Source of the DNA: Liolophura sinensis
Taxonomy: Eukaryota > Mollusca > Polyplacophora > Chitonida > Chitonidae
NCBI RefSeq assembly: GCF_032854445.1
Contig: NC_088302.1
Span: 46,536,521-46,600,520 of the forward strand
DNA: 64,000 nucleotides
Direction of reading: 5' to 3'
The notes below the pieces were generated by a model. It searched no databases and was not told the DNA's origin. It saw nothing but the letters and a program-made list of their open reading frames with translations. Of this stretch, positions 10,806-22,800 are shown in pieces (position 1 is the first letter of the stretch; each line of letters begins with the position of its first letter). The translations under genes were made by a program, and so were the position numbers.

Positions 10806-13800
10806 GTAAGACTTAATTAACATACACCTTAAAAGACTAGGTTTACAGTAAACAAATAATAAATCATCAATCACAGTATGTGCTCGAGGTCAAAGACTCA
10901 TCTCATTCTTAATAACGCATAAAATAGTTGGTCTTTCTGCTTTGAGTTGATCGACTTCGTGTTGGATTTGACAGAGCGACTCACACGTTTTTGATACACA
11001 TGGTATTGGTTTGATCTCCTCGGTTTTATAAAGTGAATTCTTAGATTTGAACACTGTTTACTGGGGATTTGTAAAATTTTATGTTATTTATTTCTTTATT
11101 TAATTGGTGTTTTACGCCGTACCAACCAAGTTTGGCTAGCAGTATCAGCGGAATCAGCACAATGAAGCTCTACTATTGGATTCATGCATGACGGATCCAA
11201 GCAGAAAGAAAATGTCAGATGCAGAGTCTTACCGGATAAGGAGAAGTGGATAGAACATGACATGCCGCAAACCTCGTCAGGCCTTCAGTTTGCCTAAGTA
11301 CATGTAGGGATTTGGAAGATGTTTCCGAAGGCAGTGGTAACCGATTAGAAGTATATATAGTGATAGCTAAATTTATCTCATTATCAAGTATATTACCAGT
11401 GAGTCACATTTTGCTTCTTTGGCCAGCTGTCCATCTGTTCTTGTAGGTCAACTAAAAATGCCATCTGTTTTGCCCACAGAACCTTTGTTGGTTCTGGCCT
11501 CCATAAATGCAAGTCAAAAAAAAGGTTACCAGCCACTAGACGGCTTCCGACTTTTGTTGGCCTCCCGATTCATGACTGTGTTTATATATAACTTAGTAAG
11601 CCAGGTTCGCAGCTTCATTGTCCCAAGAGAGCTTTAATTTCGCGGCTTCATTTGACACAGCTTTGACTAGAGAATACCGCTGGATGTAGCTCAGTTAATC
11701 AAATCCGTTACAGGATTTATTTTTTTCACATAGAGTTTATAGATTCTCCGCTGTCACCGTTCTCAGGGCCCTTGATGACAATATGCCATCGACCGTGCTT
11801 GTAGGGCTTTTGGCGCAGTCTTATCTTTGTTGACGACAACTTAGCTTGCGCCAACATGATGTGGGAAAACTGGTCAGTAACTTGCCATTGAGTGGTGGTT
11901 TGTCCCGAGCACTTCGTTTCCATTACTAATGAAACTGACAGCCACCGTAAAAGTGACAGATTCTGGAGTATTTAATTAAACGACAATAAATCAATCAATA
12001 AGAGCTTGAATTGGCTACCGTTTCCATTAGGAATTTTGAAAGGTAAGTTCAGTTTCGTCCCATAACCTTGATCGCCAGAAGCATCTTAAAAAGACGTAAG
12101 GCGTGAAGAAAATAAATGTTTAAATATGTATTTTTATAGGTTTTTTGCAAGTATTGTTGGGAGAAGAATACGACAGCCGGTTTCCACCTAACTTTGACCA
12201 TGGTAAGCCATTTACTGCATTCCTTACCCTAAAAAAGTGCTTATGACATTATTCAATAGCGTAGCCCCGTCTTTCTCACATTGTCATTGGTTTAGGTTTT
12301 TAGATATGTTGGTCTTTTGCCACAATTCGTAGCAAACTAAATTTGAATTTCAACAGGAATGAGGTATATTTAATTCATTGAAATATGTAAAGAATGGATG
12401 AGATTTGATTAGACCAAGACGAACTGTGAGTCCAATTATTTAACTCTCAATACAGGACCATTACTGTACCTCAACATATGCAAACAACTCAAAATTGATT
12501 TCGGTATAGTTTTATATAACTGAAGGTATGAAGAACACACACTGTACCACTGCTGGCAGACAGCAATATGCGTTTGTTTAACGTTTCTCCCCCGAGAACA
12601 AAAAGTTGCTGTGTGCGACTACTACGTTAAGAAAATCAGACTGTGGTGTTGGAAAAGAATCTCTAGAAGTTTCGTACCAACCATTCACCTTTAAGTGAAC
12701 AAACCTTTTCTGCAACTTAAGCTGCTTTTTGTAAGAGCGTGAGTTTAACAGTAGAGTTTGTGTAAAGTATTTCCCATGGTTCTTTCAGAAGCCATTTATC
12801 CCCCTTCAAATGAAGGACAAGCCAGAATAAATATAAACGCATGAGTACAATAGCCTATATTTTCCAAAAGGTCAAACTACCATTTCAAACAACTTAGGAT
12901 AAAAAACTGTTTGTTATCTCATTACAGATAAACCGACGATTGTCGAATGTCAGCTTTACATATATAGTTTTGACTCGTTCTCAGAGGCAACAATGGTAAG
13001 ACTGGATTCTGGTGTTTGCCTGTTCGTGATATTGTATTATATTTATTTGCATTACAACTGAAAAAGGTTTGGTTTGTCATACCATTTTAGCCATCAACAT
13101 GTGAACAAGTGAAGAAATAATTCTTTTGATTGTTTATTGATGTTGTGCTGACAACACAGCATTTTCAGTATTTCTAGACCAGTGACGCCTTTTAAATTGC
13201 AATTAATATCATGGCAGTTTACATCAGTGCATATTATAACACTGAATTCTTCTTACCTACTTCTGTTTAAACCATGGCGCCAGGAGGCGTGTAAATAGAT
13301 ACTTTTTAACAATTTACATAAACAGAAATAAAAACCTCACTGAGGTAAACTGACAAGAGGCCGAACTTTACCTGTTCAGCGTTATGATTTCCAACTATGT
13401 CGATGCAGTGGCTGGCTCTGGTTTTACTCTCTGTGTTGTAGTCTTATGTTTCATGCTGTAATGAATGTCTGAGAACGTGTAAAATTGCGTAGTTAACCAG
13501 AGCACCTAAAACTGACGATGAAAGCTGCCCTAGTCGAAGGTCACATCTTGAAATGGCTTTCGTTATTAAGTTCAAGTGACAGAAATAAATTGACCATCAG
13601 AAACGACATCGAGGGTTCTAGAAGCATTTGTAGTGATTCATGCGAGAAAATAATCGGATTGTTGACCCAGGAATTCCAGAGAGAGAATTTGTCGCAGCGG
13701 TGTGATTCTGGGGTGACTGCTTCATCCAGAATACATACTATTACAGACCTGTGGATAATACAGTTTGTACACAGGGTGGCTTTTAACCTGTCTCTTGAAT

Positions 13801-16800
13801 TGCTATCTTGGGTTGACATATACATTTGCATGACCGGACGGCATGTGATCTGTCATTACTTTCGAATTGCTATCTAATACAATAAGACAATAGAATCTGC
13901 CCACATTATACAGTACAGACTTCAGATCGGTGTAGTTTGCCAAACATCATGTACCATAAAATAGCCTGACTTGTCCGCATTCAGTGAAATTGTTTTAAGG
14001 ACTTCTAAAACACGTCAACGTTTTCAGCGGAAAATTAATAAAATCGAAAGCGTCGCTCTGAAAACGCACCAGCCTAGCTAATGTCACGCGGATTTATGTT
14101 ACCAAGCAGGTAAGACGAAAATGGATGTGGTCATTAAGTTTATTTTCATTTCTCTTCCGAAATAAATAAGGCTATGTTGTTTATTGTCCTTTACTTTAGA
14201 ACATTTACTGTATAATGTGGGCTGTGTTGATAGTAAACAAAATGGCATCATATGTTTATGCGCCGGAAGCAATATGTCCAGCGGAGGACCAATGGTAATT
14301 GTTCAAATTCGTTTTACTCGTTAGTGTTGATAAAAATCGATGACCCGATCGCAAAACTCAATCATCCTGAAATTTTCTAAAGACAAAATCATTTGAACTA
14401 CCTTTACACGTTTTGCTGGTGATGAATTGGCTACGATAAACTAAAGGACGTTTTTTTTCTGATTCACACATGTCAAGGGTTCTGAAGTTCATTTGATGGT
14501 TTAATGGAGATACTTTTGGGTTTGTGGGTCGACATCAATAAATCAATGTAGAGTATCGACAGCAGAAACAAATCATGCATATTACCGGTTGATGAGCTAA
14601 ACTGTTATATGGACACATAATATGTATAAAAGTACATGTAATATATAGAATTCTGGCAATTTCTTGTTCTGATCGTAAACGGTTTTTCTTAACTCGGCTT
14701 TTTTCTTAATTCACCTTCTCTTAGTATATTCCAGGCCTGTGCTCCTCTAAGTTTCCACAATATGTACAAATGAAGGGTGATTTACACATGTTAACTCATG
14801 GCTCATTGATACAAAAAGATTGCAAGAATAGAGAAAAACTAATGTGATGAGTTGGAGAAACAATTACGTCAGTCATATCTACAATAATACGAGCCCTATG
14901 CACACGATCATGTCACTGGCAGACAAAAAGAAATCCTTGCTTACAGCTATACCCGCTTTTAAGCTGTTCATCCTGTTGCTTAACTCTCCACTAAGCTCAT
15001 TCATTACTCAGGACAGCCCGTTTTCAGCTTCTTGTAGGCAAAGTTGTTACCTTCCGTCTTTTTTGGCAGGTTTACTTGCGAAGTTTTTGGAACCTGCTGA
15101 AGCCTTCAATTTTTTTTGACATTCTGATTTCAGGATTTTACTGTCAACATGTTTCTCAAGCAGCAGTGGACGGACTTCCGGCTGCACTTTCATGACCTCG
15201 TTCCCACCCAGATTTTTGAGCTGGACTCACGATTTCTCAGAGATATTTGGATCCCTGACTTGTATTTCGTCAATGGGAAGGGCGGTTCGATTCACGACAT
15301 TACCACTCCCAACAGACTTATTCACGTATACAGAGACGCAAAGGTCAAATATAACATTAGGTAGGTACCAGCAATCAGCATCTGGAATAACATGTACCCA
15401 CCTGCACAATATGCACGGTACTAGTGCATCACGCCTCATGATAGTGGACGAAATAAAAAATTGAACGGAAACGAACATTCGATTTTACAGTAAAAATTCA
15501 ACCAGTTTTTTCCCTTACTACCAAAGCTTTTAAGAAACGTTAGACTCTGACACCACCCTGGCATTACACTGTATAATCCACTATTCCTATCTCCAAGCCG
15601 CGCAAAACATCTTAGGTCTTAAGTGCAGATAAAATAAGAGCAAATCCTGTCACCATATTGTTGCCGCACAAAACATCTCGGGTCTTAAGTACAGAACAAA
15701 TGAGAGCAAATTCTCCTACCATTACAGCCAGTATGTGGAAGCTGAGACAGCTACAGGATACAGTTTGGTGTAAATCCTCGCATACTAGCTTTTGAGTTTG
15801 CCTCAAAATGGTGAATATCTGGAAACAGAATGATAACTATATCTTTTACAGACATGGAATATGCACCATTGAATTTACAAATTACATGTGAATCGGTTAT
15901 TTTTTATGTGAATAAATAAACAATTTCGACCAATTTCACTGGTTTCTTCACTTTCGGTGACATTTTGGAATATTCCTGTTTAAAACATTGCCATATTTGG
16001 ATTCAAGGAACTATATTTTATCGGAAGTAATCAAATTTGACTTGTTTTAGGATAACTTTTCCAAGAAAATGGTGCGTAGTTAACAGAATAGGTAACGTGA
16101 CCTATTAATCATGACCACAAAAGTCTAATTTGCAAAGGGATGAAAATAAACAGTGCTACAAACGGTTTTGGGGAATAGTTTTAAGTATGTAGTCTGCTGT
16201 TTACGATGATACAATTTTAAAAGCATGACTGTAATATTTTTTATCATATAACTATCTGCCTATGTCATCCGATACGAGCCGTCTGATACAAAGTTTTGTA
16301 TCAGCTGATGGTGTCAGCGCTCTTTCTGGGGCTTTGAACTTTCTGAGCTTGCCTGCGCCCTCTTCCAGGGAAACCCCTGAGCTATTATTGAGATTTGAAA
16401 CGCTGAAAAACATGCGAGCAAAAAATATGTGTTTGGCGATCTTGCGAATTCTTTCCACGCTTAAATTTCAGCTTTGTTGAAAACCGCAGTAGTTTTTTTA
16501 GTTTTAGTCAAGTTAGTTCAGTTATGTTCCATTTTGACATCTGATTCGTTTGCGTTGTTGCTGTGAATCACACAGTAGTGACATTTTGACGTAACCGCCA
16601 TGGTGACGTCAGCACTGTTTCTGGGGATCCCGTGTGGCGTAGGAATATCGATTGAAGACGTCAAATTGTTTAAAACTATGAGTATTCACTAGACATCACT
16701 AAGTTGAAAATTTTGAATTATTTTCGAATAGTTTTCAATCAGTTTTAATATCGCATTCACTTTTCGTTGCGTAATTTAATATTTATCACTGACTATGTTT

Positions 16801-19800
16801 GTTTGCGGTTTTACTAGTGACGTGATCCGGCACTTTGGTGCCAAGGTGGACGTTTTAAAGTCTGCCAAATCATTTTCGTTGATATCACTGAATAAAAAGG
16901 TATACATATGATAAATAGATCATCAAGACTGCGCATGTTCCGCAAAATTGTATCACGACCGACCTCAGACATCATGATGTTGAAACATCCTCGCGGATCA
17001 CGCACTCTTATGATAATCTCTTTTGACTGGATAAGTGGTGCCAAATTTTGAAGAATAATAATCTTAGCATAAACAATAAGGCTGTAAGCCTGAATGTTTT
17101 GTATTTTACTACCACCGGTTTAATACAAAGAATGGGATTTTTTTATATGTGTCCTATCATAAAAAGGCAACATTGTTTTTATTACAATCCAGAGTAACAA
17201 TCAAGAAAAAATCTTGTTTACTTCCCATAGGAATAATAGGAATAATATATTCTAGGAAGAAAGACTGTATTTATTAAACGTAATATTTCCTTGGAAATTG
17301 TACTGTCGTATCACAACCGTAGGGTCATTTAGTGATATCAAGATACTGAACCAGAGCAGGTATCACTTCACTGCTGACTATAGGTTCCAAGCAATAAAAC
17401 ATATTGCGTGACTCGTAGCTCGATGGTATTTTAAGATCTATGCAGGTGGTGTGTTATTATGGGTGTGAATTATCTAATGGCTTAATGGGCAGTATCACAT
17501 ACTTATAAATTCACCCATACTAAGGTAAGAGAACAATAAGCTGCATAGTTCAACCTCAGCCAATCAGAAATGTTTCTTGATTAAACTGATTCCTAAAAGA
17601 ATCACCTTACGGTTACTTTCAATTTTGCCCAATCGTATGAATCTTTCTGTGTGGGAAGTAAGGTTTCATTTAGATTTTCAACATGTATTACAACGTACCG
17701 TATTCCTCCTCAGCCTTTTTTAATAAGAGTGAGTGAACATGGATTCTTATCGTCTGCAGTAATTTACTTGTCCGCGGTGCTCATGAAGTCTCCGTTTGGA
17801 TATAACTGCGGAATGTCAAATCCAAACAGTACAATGAGAACAATGAGTAAGTCGGAGCAGTCGGCTGATGTACCTGTAATTAATTGCTAAAAAGTCGTCA
17901 TTACTTTGAAAAGCCGACGTCAGAAATCGACACAGTTCTGTGTTCATTTGTCAAGTTTCAATAAATTTCTGCTGAGGCGTAGAATAAAATCGTTCATACG
18001 AAGAAACAGTTGTAATCTGGGAAACTGAGATTATTGACGAAGAAAGCTTGTGATTTCTGCGGCGACTCTAAGAATAAAGGGAAATATGAAAGCTTTGCTT
18101 TCTTTTGCAGAGTGTCCATGTCGTTTAGCTGTCCCATGGATTTGACGAATTATCCTCTAGACCGCCAAATCTGTTATATTGACATGGCTAGCTGTAAGTA
18201 TATATTCAGATCAAAGAGAATGCTAATGGTGTCGAACATGTTGATTTCACAGGGCTTGTTTTGTTTTGCGACATCCTAGCGTATAGACATAAGGCCTATG
18301 TTCGACAAAAGTCTGGCACTCAGAGTCTGACCGTTGTAAAGCAATCGTAAATCAAGATCCTGAAAATAATTTAAAAATTCCTGGTTAAAAAAAACTTTAA
18401 CCTCATACTTTTCATTTAACAGCGGAAATAGTCTGGTTAGAAAAAAAGAGTTGAAGACTTTATCCGGAATAAATTGGCAAACAATGTGCAGAACTGCTTG
18501 TTTTCCGTTTTGGGTGAAAGAAGTTTGACCCATTTTATCTCATTAGGAGAATTTTTGGCTTTGTAAGGGCACAGACGCTCATGAAGGTATCGTTAACCTA
18601 TTTCCCAAGGCTCCGATCGATCACAATTCGTTGCGCCCAGTGTTATGTCGTTCGTTCAGTTTTTATATCGTACTTCCTATCATGTGTTTAAGTGTAGTTG
18701 AGCTAAACAAAATTTTTGGCTTTAAGGTGGTTACGTATTATTATATCTGATAGCAAAATTTTATTCCAAGGATGCTTTTTTTAGACCTGTTTAATCGTTT
18801 TTGTGTTTTCCATTCCTTCCACCAGTCGCCTACACAAAAGACAAACTTATATTCCGCTGGTCTCCAATACAACCGATACGAAGAAGTCAAAATATTAAAC
18901 TACCTCAGTTTGAACTGATTGACATCCGAAACGCCTCCTGCGAACATTCCCTTGACGTTGGTGAGTATGTGGGCTGTTATCCTTAAAATTGTGCGGGTTA
19001 CTCCGTCCCTAAAGCGGGATAATAACTATGTCAGAGACAAATAAAAACGGACTGTTGTTGGTTAAAATCGATTTTCATTTCCCCCTTCAATTATATATGT
19101 TTGTGGAATTTATTCCAAGAAATTAAGCTGTCTCATGTGAATTGGACATGGATTTCTATAATGTTCATGTACAAACTGAGTTCAGTATGGAATTCCTTGT
19201 AAATGGAGCTCATTTCGAATGATGCCACGACATCATTCTTGTTTTTTCTTGCAACGGTGCTTTAAACCTGATGGTTATGTTTATGTAACACCGGGTTGAG
19301 TCGAACGAGATGGGGGGAAACACCAGATCAAAGAATGGATTGCCCATGATTTTACGCGACTACAGCACAGGAGATCATCAAGGACTGGAAAGTAGGTTGA
19401 AGCTTGTATTTTGCGTGATTGCAGTATGCATTCGTGTCCACGCACAGGTAAATGACAATAGTAGCCCAATGTTTACAAAGGCCAATATCTGGATATATTT
19501 ACAGATTTCATGTATTTGCGATGACGTTGTGGTGTCTGCAGTGGCATAGCACAGCTCCGGGTTACATATTTGGACCTTTCCCGACACGCGATAAGCTGTT
19601 GTGTATACATCCTGCTGAAGCCATCATGCGATGCGACATTTACAAGATTGGGCATGTGCATAAAGCATTTGGCCATCCCGGTTCCAGGGCTTCAATATCA
19701 TAGCGTTTGCATTTGACAGGATCAGGAACCGGGGGATAGTGTGCACCATGACAACGTGGCTGAAGAATGAATTTTAATACAAAAATTCTCGTAGACAAAA

Positions 19801-22800
19801 ACCAAAAATGACGCCTGGAGATGTATACAGTGCAAGCACCCGCAGCAATGGGCAAAATCTCCTTTTGGGAGACTTTTTTGTCCCATCACAGCATCGCTAG
19901 TTTCCGTTCCGCAATATCTCAACATATATAGAGCAGTGATTTTATGACACTTCTAGTCCGTGTAGGCCTACTTTGCCTAGAGCTGCACCATATTAACGTA
20001 CTGCCTGGCGGTTTGACTAGTTCCAGTTATGATAGTGCATGCATTTTAAAAACGATAAGACGACTTTGGTCACATATTCATGACTCTTTGATGTCGGCTT
20101 GCCTCCCTCTTGTGCCTTGGTTCAACCACAAAAAGCTTACTTTGTCCTTTGATACGCCTGCTATTACATTTACAGCTGTTTTCTGATAAATCTGTAAAAA
20201 CCTTTACCAAATCAAGGCAGATGAGCAGAAAAAGCCAAGCCGTAGGACGGTAAGGCTTGGACAATGAAATTCTGCATAATGCGCCGAGAAGCTTATGGTG
20301 AAGTCCAGACAGGCCGCTGACAGTATCAGTGTAATGTTCATCTCGGTACAGTACATGCTATAAGCTGTAACACGTCAATGTCAATGCTGAAGAGCTTATG
20401 TAGTACACTGCCGACGTCGACACATGCCTTGTGCGTTTCCTCGGAATGAATAACCTTTGGGCAATGTAAATGTCGCTAAATTCTCCATGTAAACCCTTTT
20501 CACGATGAATGGTCGAATTTCGCATGTCTTCAGTGAGCATAAATTTTATCTTCATAATAAATAAATTAGGATGGCAATGTCCTTGGCATGCTCCTCGCCC
20601 TCTCTGATCGCTTCATATTACTGCGAATACTAGCAAATTTTGAACAGAAATGTCCAATACCACCTAGGTTAATGGGTTCCCGGGAATGAGGCAGGAAGTG
20701 ATACAAAGAAAAGTTTCGAAACCTCTGCGCCTATCTTGATGAAGGTTCGAGCATGAAACATGGTGAACGTCGGTTCGGCTTTTGCATTTAAAAGCTTCAA
20801 CGGCAGGATGATTGGTTTTCTAGAAAGGGTGACTGCGGTATTCAGTGCATACCAAACATTAGGACGGGATGGAGTTGAGGTAGGCCCTACGTCAAATATT
20901 CCCCTTGGATATAAATGTGACCTGGATTTACGTAGTGTAGGTGCTTTCGATGGTATACTATAGATCTTGTCCAGCAGGAAAATGTTATAGGCTTATATAA
21001 CTGGAGTCTGTGATCCTACTGTTTTGGTATACGTTGAATCCACAAGTTGCCGCGTTTAATGTCAAAACGTACACCGACAAACCTCTGTTATAACGGTAAC
21101 AGCAATCCGGACCTTGAGAATTTTGAATCGAATCCACCTGACGTGCGTCTTGTTTCGTGCTCAAACCTCTGGCAAGTAAAAGAGAGATAGACTTATTTTT
21201 CAAGGAAAAAATAAAGCAAAACATTGTGAGGCCTAAATTCCGAACGAAAAGTCGCGTTCCCGTAAATTTTTGAACAGCCAGCTCTAGACGGTTCCGAGTT
21301 TGCTCTGGCGTTATATTTGTCTAAAGAGAATGGTCCGAAATTATCTCAGCGCGCTCTACTTAAAAACCTGGTGCAGTTGCCGTGGCAATTTGTGATGGCG
21401 ATTGATACAAAAATTACCCATTAAATACAGCCTGAAAGTTCCATAAATTTACTTTCCTTGTCGTTTTATCTGTCGATCGCAAGCACAACGTCAATCGGCT
21501 ATTTCCCAGGCCTCATGCGCCCAAGTTTCCGTGGTGATGCTCGAATCTACCTCCTGTATTATTAGCCTCGACATATTGGACATAGGCATACAGCTACATC
21601 ATGTTTTAGTGGAGTGACATTTGCCCAGGAGCCCGTTCTACGAAGCAGTCGCAAACTGCGCTAGGTAGGACTGTAAGGGCAAGGTCTGTAGGTCAGAGAT
21701 GCACTTATATGTAATATATAAATTCTGGCAAATATTATAATACTTGAGTCGGCCCCTATCTCTCAAACAACATGGTATCTCGTGCTGGTTTCCTCTCCGA
21801 TTGTACGTGCGAAGGTCTTTCAGCAACCTGCGGATGGTTGTTTCCCCTGAGTTCTGACGGGTTTTCTCTCACCATAATCCTGACTACCGTCGTGTTAGTG
21901 ATAATTTTTTGAGTATTGAGTAAAACTGTAATCATATAAATCATACAGTATGGCGCGGATTTCAAAACATCGCCTCCTCCCCCACTCTGTAATTATGTAA
22001 TTAAAGCCGCACAGCATGGAGTAAATCCAGAGCAGCGACAACAGAGTGATAGCTGGCAAATGGTCACAGGTAACTCGTGAAATATGGCATCTTGTCAGTT
22101 TACCTGAGTTAAGGTTTTATTAAATTGTACATGGAATCCTGAAATAGTAGCACATCACTCTAGCACCACGGCTTAAGTAGAAATACTTATCAAAATTAAA
22201 TGCAGTGGTGTTAATTTCAATTGATTAGACGCCTCTGGACTGGAACATATCCTATTACGCTTGAATTTCAAAAATATGTTTTTAATTTACTACTGTCCAT
22301 GAAACCAACTAAGCCGTTACTATGACATTAATAGCATCATCTCGTCGTCGACACCTTTTTAGAAAAGTAACGTTGCCTACCTGTGGTTTCTGAAAAGTAA
22401 CTAGGGAAACAACTTGAAAACTAATATTTCCATTGCCGCCTATGGGCCTAACTGCAACAACCTTCAGAATCAAACAGAGAAAAACATAGACCATAGAGAA
22501 GGACAACTTTCATTTCTTCGAATTCTCTGTCCGAGACCAGTTTTGAACCCGAGCCTCCTACATTCCAACGATTGAAAGGGAAGGGTCGCTATTGAATAGA
22601 CTACGGCCCACCTTCCAATTATGTAATACAGCGCAGTTCTAGGACTGTATGCTCATTGCTGACCTGACCACCCATTTACAGTAGCATTCGTACAGTTGCA
22701 AGTGGTTTATTTTTCCTTCATTATATTAATATTATTTAGTTTTCTCCATTATGTGCATTTGTCAACGACTAAAATGCTATATAATAAAAGCATGAGCCAC

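Noticed and set aside
13518-13877. 119-codon plus-strand ORF inside channel intron 3
   Set aside because: An opposite-strand ORF of similar length covers the same DNA; no domain, and not needed for the channel frame.
19362-19449. Possible extra channel exon (STGDHQGLESRL, resembling loop C)
   Set aside because: Exon 6 (ends 18960) joins exon 7 (starts 24267) in phase and supplies loop C and the second cysteine. This piece lacks the cysteine and would break the match.
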